From NCBI GenBank assembly GCA_021202465.1, contig JAJQCZ010000010.1, forward strand, positions 1-64,000: a stretch of 64,000 bases of DNA. The letters run 5' to 3'. The stretch comes from Lachnospiraceae bacterium. GTDB taxonomy: Bacteria; Bacillota; Clostridia; Lachnospirales; Lachnospiraceae. Position numbers and translations under genes: made by a program. Position 1 is the first letter of the stretch; the number at the start of each line of letters is the position of its first letter. A model generated the notes under the pieces. It worked only from the letters and a program-made list of their open reading frames with translations. It did no database searches and was not told the origin of the DNA. This document shows positions 9,301-15,579 of the stretch, one piece after another.

Positions 9301-11965
9301 CATAACCGCTGACTGCGCCTGTATTTTTGCAGTCTACTACCGCCAGATAACTGTCCAGACTGCCCGCAATTCCTCCCACAGCCCACGGACCGGAGACCGA
9401 ACCGTCATTACTGCAGCTGTCCAGCATACAATAATAATTACCATATCCAACAATTCCTCCAAACGTGTTTCCGTTGGAAGAGTCGTCAAAATCAATGGTA
9501 CCTGAAAACTGTACTGATGCCTCGTCTGTACTCTCACATCCAATAAAGCAGGCATTATAAGCATACCCCGCAATACCGCCGACCGCATTGTTTCCCAGGA
9601 CCTTTCCAGAGTTTGTACAGTTTTCAAAAGAATAGTCATAGGCATAAGCAACATACCCTGCAATACCGCCAACCTCATTATTTCCCTGAACTGTTCCGGA
9701 ATTAGTACACTCATAGAAGGCATCTTGATAATACGCATACCCCACCAGACCGCCGATATATTCACCGCCGTAACCATTCTCGTCTGTGTTTCCGATTACA
9801 GTTCCGGCATTGCTGCAGCCTTCGAAGTAATTATAATCGTTCGAGTAGCCAACGAGACCGCCTATATAATTAACGTAATACCCATCTGTGCTGACAACGC
9901 CCTGGATCGTACCGCTGTTTTCACACTGTAAAAACGTCGCATCATACGCACCCTGTCCAATCATGCCTCCGACATACGCTGTACCGGTCACGGTGCCGGA
10001 ATTGGTGCAGCGCTTAAACAGGATAGAATTCCCATTGCTATCGACGTCCGCCTGATCCTCGGCGTCCAGTGAAGTAGCATAGCCGCCACCGCCATAGTAG
10101 GATACAATACCGCCCACATAGCGTACGCCCGTTACATTGCCTTTGTTCTTACAGTCTAAAAACGAAACAGAAATCGCAGATACGTAACCGGCGATTCCGG
10201 CCACGTAGGACTCATTGGAATAACTCACGTTTGTTCCACCGGTAATCGTTCCCTCGTTTACGCAATCTGACACGACCAAGCCGGTTGAACCATAATACAG
10301 ATAACCAACGATACCGGCAATATCGTAACACGCCTCGGCCGCGCTGGACACATTCCCCTTGTTGGTACATCCGCTGATCGGTCCCGCCATATAGCCGCAG
10401 ATGCCGCCCGCATAATCCTGACCACCCACGACAGCACCACTGTTCGTACAATCATCGACGCTTCCGTAACAGTGGCCGCAGATACCGCCAATATATTCTG
10501 AGTTATTTGCATCCGATGTATCAGACAGCGATACATTACCTGAGTTGGTACAGCTCTGGATCATCGCTGAGGAAGTGGTACTGCTGCTGTCCTCGTCCTC
10601 CGTGGCAACGACGAGATCGTCTTCTGACTCATATCCATAGGCATAGCCGCAGATACCGCCCACATCATACTGGCCAGTCACAGCTCCTTCGTTCTTACAG
10701 TTCTGAATACCTGCGTACTTGCTGTAGCCGCAGATGCCACCTACATAGTTGTAGCCATTTACAGCAGCAGAATTACTGCAGCCGGTCAGCGTTCCATACT
10801 CGGAATATCCACAGATGCCTCCAGCACCTACATAATAATCAGACGTATCTTCCACGCTGATTGTACCGTATGCCTTACAGGAATCTATCGTTCCGCAATA
10901 ATTATAAGCGCAAATGCCACCTGCTTCATAATATCCGCTTACCGTGGCATTTACAGTACAGTTACTGATTGTTCCTTCACTATACTTGCTGATTCCACCC
11001 GCATAATCACCTGTGATAGCACCGGATACCTGGCAGGAATCAATCGTACCGTCTTCATAATTCCACACGCAAATACCGCCTGCTTCGGATGCAGTCAGTG
11101 TTGTGTTGCTTAATATAATATTTTTAATCGTACCATTATTCGAACCAAACAACCCTGCATAACTCCAGACAGCATCATCCTCAAAAGCATATTGCAGATT
11201 GGAAATTACGTGGTTGTTTCCGTTAAAAGTACCCGTATACTGTACTTCATAGGAATCAGAAATCATACCGATCATTTCCCATGTGGGAAAATCCGTAGTC
11301 AGAGTAATGTCGGATGTCAATTCTGCATTATAATCGGAAGAATAGCTTACCCAGTCTGAGGTTTCCTCGCTCTCATCCGCCGCACTGTTCACCAGCTGCG
11401 CGAACCAGTACAGCTGACCGGCGTTTCCGATCTGATAGGTATTGGTCGTCTCATTGAGAGTCGCCGGCTCATATGGATTTTCACACCCCTCGTCGGTGCA
11501 GAATCCATCCTCATCATAGTCATACTCAGACTCTTCTGATTCGGTTTCGGGCTCGGTCACTTCCTCGCTCTCGCTCGCCGACTCAGGTTCCGTCTGCGTT
11601 TCGGTCTCAGTCTCAGTCTCGGTCTCCGATTCCGCCTCTGTCGCAGGCTCCGTTTCCGTTTCCGCCTCCGTCGACGCTTCGGTCGAAGTCTCAGACTCGG
11701 TCACCGGCTCCGTCTCGTCCTCCGTCTCGTCCTCCGTCTCCTCCTGCGCGTCTGAAGACGAGGTGTCTGCGTCCGTTTGATTCGCATCCGCATCGTCACT
11801 CTCTTCGACCGCCGTCAGAGCCTCCAGATCTTCCGTTGCTTCAGTCTCTGCGCTGTTACTCAGAATATTTGTTCCGACGTTTGCATAGGCCGTCGTCGAT
11901 ACTGAGCTCAGCACCAGGCTGAGGGCAAGAAGAAGACTGAGCCATTTTCGTACTCGTTTCCTCAT
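308..11965 (-). CDS. Giant secreted repeat protein with GGI-GY, BspA leucine-rich and Cys/His repeats
   Basis: The 3,885-residue protein starts with a classical signal peptide (basic MRKRVRKW, hydrophobic core, cleavage near AYA at about residue 28). Residues 35-165 are a Glu/Thr/Ser-rich linker. Residues about 210-1125 are tandem glycine-rich repeats with GGICGY/GGIAGY cores next to short SGCTNSG-like strands, resembling GLUG-type beta-solenoid repeats. Residues about 1415-1655 and 1770-2220 are BspA-type leucine-rich repeats (IGNYAFxxCSSLTEI). Residues about 2255-3420 hold roughly 25 repeats with C-x9-C-x2-C-x12-H spacing. Two copies of a C-terminal domain follow (near 3490-3680 and 3700-3885; shared HGILYGTS and ARGYVIV). 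No LPXTG motif or terminal anchor helix is visible, so attachment is unclear. It probably acts outside the cell in adhesion or binding. It is more AT-rich than the following genes. The start has a good promoter (12015-12043). Confidence 0.9.
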   Translation of the reverse strand: MRKRVRKWLSLLLALSLVLSSVSTTAYANVGTNILSNSAETEATEDLEALTAVEESDDADANQTDADTSSSDAQEETEDETEDETEPVTESETSTEASTEAETETEPATEAESETETETETETQTEPESASESEEVTEPETESEESEYDYDEDGFCTDEGCENPYEPATLNETTNTYQIGNAGQLYWFAQLVNSAADESEETSDWVSYSSDYNAELTSDITLTTDFPTWEMIGMISDSYEVQYTGTFNGNNHVISNLQYAFEDDAVWSYAGLFGSNNGTIKNIILSNTTLTASEAGGICVWNYEDGTIDSCQVSGAITGDYAGGISKYSEGTISNCTVNATVSGYYEAGGICAYNYCGTIDSCKAYGTISVEDTSDYYVGAGGICGYSEYGTLTGCSNSAAVNGYNYVGGICGYSKYAGIQNCKNEGAVTGQYDVGGICGYAYGYESEDDLVVATEDEDSSSTTSSAMIQSCTNSGNVSLSDTSDANNSEYIGGICGHCYGSVDDCTNSGAVVGGQDYAGGICGYMAGPISGCTNKGNVSSAAEACYDIAGIVGYLYYGSTGLVVSDCVNEGTITGGTNVSYSNESYVAGIAGYVSAISVSFLDCKNKGNVTGVRYVGGIVSYYGGGGYATSLDAEDQADVDSNGNSILFKRCTNSGTVTGTAYVGGMIGQGAYDATFLQCENSGTIQGVVSTDGYYVNYIGGLVGYSNDYNYFEGCSNAGTVIGNTDENGYGGEYIGGLVGYAYYQDAFYECTNSGTVQGNNEVGGIAGYVAYAYDYSFENCTNSGKVLGNNAVGGIAGYAYNACFIGCESTDEASVQFSGTIDFDDSSNGNTFGGIVGYGNYYCMLDSCSNDGSVSGPWAVGGIAGSLDSYLAVVDCKNTGAVSGYEHIGGVIGSTTYGAGGPQEEKSLDDEDYTDLSTSNDRLIKRCSNSGTVSGSVYTGGVVGYSGYCTIMDCTNSGTVQGNEAISKLGEEWNNGPIYDGCIGGIIGYSYEDSLKDCTNTGNVSGCGDVGGIAGDTCYSDISACVNEGEISCYYQYDEAGWYAGGIIGYAYYGSVDTSYNTGKITKASAAEGVVAEAYALGGLIGGMLGSVSVVNCYNLGTVSGTSDIGGLIGAAYNSGSASIVSSYNAGTVSASAVEDDTETAWEIVSSDYTGTIENCYYLNSTDSETESESTLDGITALSADQFASGEAAYLLNSVQETADTVWYQMLGTDATPVLDSTNGTVYQVYKYEGNGCHPTENYEIYYSNTDENTAAEENVVLQNAKEATCTEDGYTGDYVCTVCEEVLEEGEVIPATGHTTEVQNVVEVTCIENGYTGDTVCTVCGEVIQEGEMILSTGTEHSLVNGTCEYCGLITGTFGDENELTWTLTTEGVLTIFVTTSGEEAAMPDYSKGSSVPWYSYRSYIVSVVLEEGVIGIGNYAFHSCSKLMEISLPKSLMTIGNNVFYNCSSLTEISLPDSLKTIGNFAFGYSGLKNITIPGTVTSIGTYAFAYCSSLTEVNLSEGLETIGNYAFYTCTNLTEITLPDSLETIGDSAFRSSGLESITIPGTVTSIGTYAFASCSSLTEAYLSEGLEATFSYGFSDCTALTKISIPSSIKTIANRFLYNCTGLTAVRLCSSLTTVNTYAFYGCTSLTDVYYTGAEVKWNKITINSYNTPLTGATIHYSDANCKLFGHYYIEEYLEPTCTEIGYENAKYCIYCRDLDDSVEPSGELSVTEHTFEDGVCTECGLITGTFKDGNGNELTWTLTTEGPLTVTGEGEVPSYSSASSVPWYSYRSDIVSVVLEEGVTGIGDWAFYQCTSLNDVTIPASVTSINSQAFRGCSTLKSIKIDEGNTTYKSVDEALLTSDGTTLLLYPAGLTGSYTVPTGVTEIGEYAFYASNLSGAVLPEGVTTIATYAFAYSSKLTGIELPSSLTTIADYAFYYSGLTSITIPGAVTSIGKFAFAYCKSMTVADLEVGLTTAGNYTFYQNSALADVTLPSSLTEIGNYAFAYCSKLTEIELPDSLKTIADYAFYYSGLTSITIPGTVTSIGSYSFTYCTSMTDVVLKEGLTTTGSNTFSHNSALINVTFPSTLTEIGDFAFSNCSKLTQINLPDKLVQIEKAAFNETGLTSVTIPESVTGIGDYAFAYCYLLTEVNLNEGLTSCGSYAFRYCYKLTEISIPSSLETIAISFLEGCSALTTVRLCSSLTMVRSSAFYKCSALTDVYYTGTKAEWKKITVNSSNDPLTDATIHYSEGNCELFGHYYIEGTLEATCTECGYENATYCIYCRALKENTEHGNEVPATGHTAGEAVKENVSAGDCQTEGSYDSVVYCETCGTELSRETKTELGDHSYECVTTKEASCTEEGQNVYTCSICGDTYTETIEALGHDYTSEVTTEATCTEAGVTTYTCSRCGDSYTEEIAALGHDYTSETTATCTAGGVTTYTCSRCSDSYSEEVEALGHSYSSTVTTAATCTETGIRTYTCTRCGDSYTKVIAALGHKYTSTTTATCTTAGITTYTCTRDGCGCSYVEDTPALGHSYTSTTTAKCTEEGITTYTCSRCKDSYSENVEALGHSYTSMVTTAATCTEAGERTYTCTRCGDSFTREIPATGHSYEVTSTTATCEEAGKTIYTCSVCGDSYTEETEALGHNYTSKVTTAATCTEKGVRTYTCTRDGCGHYYTVPIPATGHSYKLVQTTATCTEAGTSIYTCTHDGCEDTIYQAAKALGHDYEVTKTTATCTKAGETTYTCTRCDDTYTEEVEALGHTYELTTTLIPATCVTDGTAIYTCATCGESDERTIEATGHDYTYEVITAATCTEAGEGIYTCKNCGHTEIQEIPATGHHYTYTTVKEATCSEDGELLYTCRGCGDTYTKTISALGYHVYVRKVTTAATCTTAGEAEYICRYCDEHYTATIPAIGHIYQVVDVLKEPTCTEEGSATYVCVVCGEEKTDTIAATGHTYVSKVTTEPFCTETGEMTYTCSTCGDTYTSEIDKLGHNYVGEVTTEPTCTEEGEMTYTCSRCKDSFTSSIEATGHDYECTTVTTEPSCTEAGYGIYTCTHEGCTDSYEGEIPATGHDYEKVIVTPPTCTTSGLARYTCSACGDTYTLAIAATGHDYDVDIVEATCTTAGSKTYTCKSCKASYSVPIAALGHDYVGEVTKEATCTEEGEMTYTCSRCGDSYTEPITDGHSYIEVCTATCTEAGETTYICELCGYEYTEKTAALGHLTVIDEEVPATCCSKGLTEGSHCSRCGEVLVAQEVVEYGSHDWLENHVLTEATCTTEGVQYGICRYCGMVYEAAIAALNHPAKYRTTRTENYVEATETEHGSYDRVVYCRLCGAEISRTTVTVHNMVLDEDKTVEGTCETTGKYVYKCTCTGCEETQTKLVNGSHDWVLSQVVTNATCEKSGVGLYRCANCGEYKTDEIEATGHNYAYSYNDSVSTTYHNCVCKTCGAETTQGHVYVNGVCKYCKKAETTTYDIQVYINGTLNETITAKKGEFVTVTADKTYLNMNFACWADDPEGISVRSTNKSYTFYAAKDQSIYAVYATTSVKPEPVLTINNVYSHSTETKNYIYFSFGRDVPDGYTMVEHGILYGTSASVFGAADADLNELLMFADADFTELKDKVRQLILTANSAKTGLDYLNFSVGDNLSGIVYARGYVIVKDDETGEKLAFLSPVASASYKSALTLSEQSYTVTIIYNGTETKEIEASYGESITLSASEYEFANREFSYWSLDSEGSTVLSYQEEYTYSVIGEATIYAIYAVTLDAIPSFTVIPPTAYVSGSKNYIRFMFGREVPDGYTLEEHGILYGTSTSVFGAEGADLDDLLQFEDFEEGTLKEKVRQMKLTANNSSVGTDYLDFSVGTNKDGIVYARGYVIVTEEYTGETQIYYSSVVSGSFNDYYME

Positions 11966-12014
11966 ATTCCTGTACCCCCTGTGTGACAGTTCTGGTTACT
12001 TTTAAATATTTAAA

Positions 12015-12043
12015 ACAATACAATAAATTAATTTTCGCGTCAA
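12015..12043 (-). promoter_or_regulatory. Promoter of the giant surface-protein gene
   Basis: On the minus strand a -35 box TTGACG (12043-12038) and a -10 box TATTGT (12020-12015) are separated by 17 bases. It lies about 50 bases upstream of the ATG at 11965. An 18-bp element shared with the MATE promoter at 61.85 kb sits 2 bp upstream of the -35 box. Confidence 0.65.
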
Positions 12044-12045
12044 TA

Positions 12046-12063
12046 AGGTGAATTTTAACAATT
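12046..12063 (-). promoter_or_regulatory. 18-bp upstream element, copy 1
   Basis: Read on the minus strand the element is AATTGTTAAAATTCACCT. The identical 18 bases occur at 61829-61846 on the plus strand. In both places it ends 2 bp before the -35 box and points the same way relative to the gene. An A/T tract precedes both. Position and identity suggest an activator or repressor site; the protein that binds it is unknown. Confidence 0.5.
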
Positions 12064-12103
12064 ACAAATTTTTTAAGTTTTTTTACGACCCATCGTCCGC
12101 TCC

Positions 12104-12131
12104 TTGCCTTTTTTGGCATTTGAGTTATACT
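12104..12131 (+). promoter_or_regulatory. Promoter of the YprB-like exonuclease gene
   Basis: TTGCCT (12104-12109) and TATACT (12126-12131) are separated by 16 bases, 19 bases before the ATG at 12151. GAGG precedes the start as ribosome site. Confidence 0.5.
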
Positions 12132-12150
12132 TAAACCCGAGGATATACAC

Positions 12151-13221
12151 ATGAAGATCATCGAAAAAGACGTAATGCTTCCCGCTGTTCCTACGCTGGG
12201 ACGGCTCTGCCCGCACGGGCGGCCTCTGTTCCTGGATATCGAGACGACCGGTCTTTCGGCCGACCACTCTCAGGTATACCTGGTGGGCTGCTGCTCTCCG
12301 GAGGAAGATACCTGGAAGTTCGTGCAGTGGTTCGCGGAGAGCCCGGGGGACGAAGAGGCTCTCCTGAGGGCATGCAGTGCATTCATCGAGCCGTTTGCTC
12401 TGCTGATCCATTTTAACGGAGACCATTTCGATCTGCCTTTCCTGCACCGGCGGGCGGTGCGCTATGGGATACAGGACTGTTTCCTGGAGCTTCCGAGTCT
12501 GGATCTCTATAAGAAGCTTCGGCCCTGCAGGGATTTTCTGGGGCTGCCGAACTGCAAATTGAAGACGATCGAGGCCTTTCTGGGGCTGGGACGGGAGGAT
12601 GAGTATAACGGCGGTCAGCTGATCGACGTTTACCGCGCCTATGTGCGGCATCCGGATGCGCACCGGGAGCATTTGCTTCTGCTTCACAACGAGGAGGACA
12701 TCCTCGGGATGCCGCGGCTGCTGCCTGCGCTGGCCTATGCGGACTTCCTCGGAGGACGTTTCTCTGTGACGGAGCTGACGGACCGGGAGGAGGGGGAGGC
12801 GGCGGACACCTTTCTGCTGCGGCTGAGTCTCTGTTTTCCCGAGCCTGTCCTGTTCCGGGAGAACGGGTGGCAGGGATATATCCGGGAGAACGCGCTGCGC
12901 CTGACGGTGCCCCGCTTCACCGGCGAACTGAAATATTTCCTGGCGGATTACCGCAGCTATTACTATCTGCCCGCCGAGGATACGGCGGTGCATAAGAGTG
13001 TGGCTGCCTATGTGGATCGGGATTTCCGCAGACAGGCCACTCCGAAGACCTGCTATCTGCGCCGGGAGGGGACATTTCTGAAGCTTCCCGGAGACATGGG
13101 GCGGCAGGTCTTCCGGCCGGAGTTCGGCGGGGACTGCTATCTGGAGCAGGGAGACGCCTCGTTCTCTGATCCCGCGTTCTGGGAAGAGTACCTGAAGCGG
13201 CTGGTCTGCCTGCTGCACTGA
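12151..13221 (+). CDS. Ribonuclease H-like 3'-5' exonuclease domain protein (YprB family)
   Basis: The 356-residue protein carries a DEDD-type exonuclease core. FLDIETTGLS (near residue 29) gives the first Asp and Glu, HFNGDHFDLPFL (near 90) the second acidic block, and HNEEDILGM (near 178) the last Asp. This matches the YprB group of RNase H-like proteins, expected to remove nucleotides from nucleic acid 3' ends using two metal ions. The natural substrate is not known. The C-terminal half (about 200-356) has no motif I recognise. It is transcribed divergently from the surface-protein gene and followed after 63 bases by the patatin gene on the same strand, so the two may be cotranscribed. Confidence 0.8.
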   Translation: MKIIEKDVMLPAVPTLGRLCPHGRPLFLDIETTGLSADHSQVYLVGCCSPEEDTWKFVQWFAESPGDEEALLRACSAFIEPFALLIHFNGDHFDLPFLHRRAVRYGIQDCFLELPSLDLYKKLRPCRDFLGLPNCKLKTIEAFLGLGREDEYNGGQLIDVYRAYVRHPDAHREHLLLLHNEEDILGMPRLLPALAYADFLGGRFSVTELTDREEGEAADTFLLRLSLCFPEPVLFRENGWQGYIRENALRLTVPRFTGELKYFLADYRSYYYLPAEDTAVHKSVAAYVDRDFRRQATPKTCYLRREGTFLKLPGDMGRQVFRPEFGGDCYLEQGDASFSDPAFWEEYLKRLVCLLH

Positions 13222-13284
13222 ACTGGAAATCTGAAGAAATAGAGAGGCAGCCATTTCCCGGCTGCCCGATGGGAGGAATGGAAG

Positions 13285-14127
13285 ATGAAGACTGGACTGG
13301 TGCTGGAGGGCGGCGGCATGCGCGGTCTCTATACAGCGGGGATTCTGGATGTATTTATGGAGGAGGGACTGACCTTCGACGGTGTCATCGGCGTGTCCGC
13401 CGGAGCGATTCACGGCTGTTCTTATATATCCGGGCAGAAGGGGCGCAGCATCCGCTATTATAAGGAATATTGCCGGGATCCGCGGTTTATGAGCTTCCGC
13501 AACCTGCTCACCACGGGAAGCTTCGTGGGCAATGATTTCTGCTACCGCGAGCTGCCGGACACGCTGGATCCCTATGATTATGAAGCCTTCCGGCAGTCGC
13601 CGACGCAGTTTTATATGGTCTGCAGCAATCTGGAGACGGGAGGGCCGGAATATATTCATGTCACGGACATGAAAGAGGAGATGCCTTATATGTGCGCCTC
13701 GGCGTCCCTGCCGTATTTCTCCCGTCCGGTGGAGGTTGAGGGGAAGAAGCTTCTGGACGGCGGCTGCACGGACAGCATCCCGCTGGCCGCTTTCCGGCGC
13801 ATGGGATATAAAAAGAATGTCGTCATTCTGACCCGGCCCGCCGGGTATATGAAGAAGGAGGAGGGGCGGCTTCTCCAGGAGCTCTTCTATCACCGCTATC
13901 CGCAGTTTATCCAGGCGCTTCGCACCCGCCACCTGCGCTACAACCGCACGGTGCGGACGATTGAGGAGCTGGCGCGGCAGGGGAAGATCTTCGTCATCCG
14001 CCCGGTGGAGAACCTGGATATCGGCCGTCTGGAGAGAGACCCCGCGGCGATCGAGCGCGTGTATGAGACCGGCGTCCGGGAGGCGCGGGCTGTGCTTGAG
14101 GAATTGAGGGAGTGGGTGGAAGGCTGA
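13285..14127 (+). CDS. Patatin-like phospholipase (RssA-type)
   Basis: The 280-residue protein shows the patatin signature: the glycine-rich oxyanion loop GGGMRGLYTAG (residues 8-18), the nucleophile elbow GVSAG (about 36-40) with catalytic Ser, and the catalytic Asp in LDGGCTDSIPL (about 153). It is predicted to be a cytoplasmic serine-aspartate lipid acyl hydrolase. The C-terminal third is typical of bacterial patatin proteins of this length. A GGAGG ribosome site precedes the ATG by 9 bases. Its last 130 bases are repeated as a relic at 15971-16100, showing that this locus took part in a duplication. A hairpin terminator follows at 14139-14175. Confidence 0.88.
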   Translation: MKTGLVLEGGGMRGLYTAGILDVFMEEGLTFDGVIGVSAGAIHGCSYISGQKGRSIRYYKEYCRDPRFMSFRNLLTTGSFVGNDFCYRELPDTLDPYDYEAFRQSPTQFYMVCSNLETGGPEYIHVTDMKEEMPYMCASASLPYFSRPVEVEGKKLLDGGCTDSIPLAAFRRMGYKKNVVILTRPAGYMKKEEGRLLQELFYHRYPQFIQALRTRHLRYNRTVRTIEELARQGKIFVIRPVENLDIGRLERDPAAIERVYETGVREARAVLEELREWVEG

Positions 14128-14138
14128 GAAGGAAGAAT

Positions 14139-14175
14139 GAAGGAGCTTCTGAGCATTATGTTCAGAGGCTCCTTC
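14139..14175 (+). terminator. Hairpin terminator after the patatin gene
   Basis: GAAGGAGCTTCTGA and TTCAGAGGCTCCTTC pair around the loop GCATTATG, followed by TTGTTAT. The stem has a small bulge. It lies 11 bases after the patatin stop. The duplicated patatin relic at 15971-16100 lacks this hairpin, which marks the end of the repeated segment. Confidence 0.6.
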
Positions 14176-14225
14176 TTGTTATAAATACATTACTCCAGCC
14201 TCCGATTCGATTTTACATGCTTTCT

Positions 14226-14810
14226 TCAAAAGAATCTCAAAAGCTGTATGTACTTTGTTTTATCTATATCCGAGTAACGCTCGCCAAATATCCTAAAGAA
14301 ATTATTATCATTCTGATAAAACTTTAAAAGCTGAGGTTTGTCCTCACATTCCAAGTAAACGATACCACCGCCAACATCATGTTGAGCAACCCGCAAAACT
14401 TCCATTGCACATTCCATCAACTCATTTCCACTCAATGTATCTCCATCGTGTTCACTGTAGTCCTTTCCGAACTGAGCAATCAAAAATGCAGAAACCATGT
14501 ACGAATTACTATCCGCATTTAATTGTGCATACCGTCTAATTTTCTTTTTTGTCGATTCAGATATACCGACATTCCCAATTTCAAGCGCTTTGTGAGCTAA
14601 CGTAAAAATAGCAACCAATTTGCCTTGCTCGTCTATAACCAAATGAGTGATAGACATCTTCTTTTTGGCAAAATCAATAGCACTCTTCTTTACAAATTTT
14701 TCTATTTCAGCATTCTTTGGACAAGAAAAATCGGAGAGAATAAGTCTGACTCCATCCTCTCCGATCCCCTTGATCATGTCAAGAATGTTTACTGTCGTGT
14801 AAGCATTCAT
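14226..14810 (-). CDS. GNAT-fold acetyltransferase-like protein, probable toxin partner
   Basis: The 194-residue protein has the layout of a GNAT domain: the central strand HLVIDEQGKLVAIFTLAHKAL (near residues 56-77), a middle alpha region with SAFLIAQFGKDY, and a late VYLECEDKPQLLKFYQNDNN stretch matching the usual GNAT beta5-alpha4 end followed by FFRIFGER. It overlaps the upstream small gene by 4 bases (ATGA), as in two-gene toxin-antitoxin modules where the toxin acetylates charged tRNA. The substrate is not visible here. The pair is much more AT-rich than the flanking patatin gene, suggesting transfer. The clear acetyl-CoA loop (Q/RxxGxG/A) is weak, so the enzymatic call is moderate. Confidence 0.6.
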   Translation of the reverse strand: MNAYTTVNILDMIKGIGEDGVRLILSDFSCPKNAEIEKFVKKSAIDFAKKKMSITHLVIDEQGKLVAIFTLAHKALEIGNVGISESTKKKIRRYAQLNADSNSYMVSAFLIAQFGKDYSEHDGDTLSGNELMECAMEVLRVAQHDVGGGIVYLECEDKPQLLKFYQNDNNFFRIFGERYSDIDKTKYIQLLRFF

Positions 14811-14995
14811 TCTACCGGAAACCTCTTTGCCATCAACCTGCGGATTTCATTTACATCACGCATAACAGGAATAGCCGGTGCAGTCCGCTTCTTCTTAGCT
14901 TGTGCCTTTTCAGATTCTTCTAAAGCTGTCACGAACCTATCCACCTGTTCAGGCTCGGTAATTTTGACCTGAGCGAAAATACTTGAAGTAGCCAT
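14807..14995 (-). CDS. Small antitoxin-like partner of the GNAT protein
   Basis: The reading frame is open to 15115, but the ATG at 14995 has an ideal ribosome site (AGGAGG, 7-8 bases upstream) and a promoter lies at 15071-15099 inside the longer frame, so the 62-residue form is chosen. The sequence (MATSSIFAQVKITEPEQV, Lys/Ala-rich middle, IPVMRDVNEIRRLMAKRF end) is small, charged and overlaps the acetyltransferase start by 4 bases. That layout fits an antitoxin or regulatory partner. No DNA-binding motif is certain; function is inferred mainly from position. Confidence 0.55.
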   Translation of the reverse strand: MATSSIFAQVKITEPEQVDRFVTALEESEKAQAKKKRTAPAIPVMRDVNEIRRLMAKRFPVE

Positions 14996-15070
14996 ATGCG
15001 CACCTCCTAACTGCCTGTCTGGCTCTTTCTGTATTGATAGCCATACATTGTCTCGTACTGCTTCATTTAT

Positions 15071-15099
15071 ATTATATCCACAAACATGCCAAAAAGCAA
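15071..15099 (-). promoter_or_regulatory. Promoter of the antitoxin-acetyltransferase pair
   Basis: On the minus strand TTGCTT (15099-15094) and TATAAT (15076-15071) are 17 bases apart. It lies within the upstream part of the long open frame, supporting the ATG at 14995 as real start. Confidence 0.6.
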
Positions 15100-15217
15100 T
15101 AGACGAGGCAGGCACAAATTATTTTTATGAACAAATGGAGACAGCGCAGATTCTCCTGTTTTTGCCGAATTACAGCTGTTTCTGCATGAATGCAGCATAT
15201 TTCGCCCCTAAATAATG

Positions 15218-15246
15218 AACCCCGGAGCTTTCTTCGCCCCGGGGTT
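15218..15246 (-). terminator. Hairpin after cassette copy 1
   Basis: Arms AACCCCGG and CCGGGGTT flank a short spacer. It follows the HMA gene by about 40 bases on the minus strand. The minus side lacks a strong T run, while ATTTTT follows on the plus side, so termination may act in both directions. The same hairpin follows copy 2. Confidence 0.5.
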
Positions 15247-15285
15247 GAACATTTTTACTGCTTTTCAGGAATCCGGCCTGACGTC

Positions 15286-15549
15286 TTATCCGCGCCGGAA
15301 GAGTGAGAATCCTTTCTTCGGCTTGTCGACGGTCTCTACCTTCACTTCTGTGACTTTGTAGCCCGTCTCCCGGATCGCCGCGCGGATGCGCGCGATGTCC
15401 GGCGTCTCATCGAGAAGAATCTCGGCACGGCCTTCCGCATGGGAAGCGGAGACCTTCGCTTTGCCGCACACTTTGCGAATGGCGTCGCAGACATGAGCTT
15501 CACACATTCCGCACATCATTCCGTCAATGCCTAAAATCACTTTGTTCAT
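15286..15549 (-). CDS. Heavy-metal-associated (HMA) domain protein, copy 1
   Basis: The 87-residue protein has the HMA metal-binding loop GMMCGMC (residues 10-16, MxCxxC) and the ferredoxin-like alternation of strands and helices of copper-chaperone domains. It ends with a basic Lys/Phe-rich tail (KPKKGFSLFRRG) not needed for the fold. Such domains bind Cu(I) or other soft metals and pass them on, but no copper ATPase is nearby. Here it is paired with a DUF2325 gene 30 bases upstream, and copy 2 is part of an iron-block operon, so metal or redox handling is likely. The protein is identical to that at 18338-18601. Its ribosome site is weaker than that of copy 2. Confidence 0.85.
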   Translation of the reverse strand: MNKVILGIDGMMCGMCEAHVCDAIRKVCGKAKVSASHAEGRAEILLDETPDIARIRAAIRETGYKVTEVKVETVDKPKKGFSLFRRG

Positions 15550-15579
15550 TTTCTGCCAACCTTTTCTGACATCTCTGCC

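Noticed and set aside
12073-13932. 619-codon minus-strand frame
   Set aside because: Antisense of the exonuclease and patatin genes, whose catalytic motifs and ribosome sites support the plus strand.
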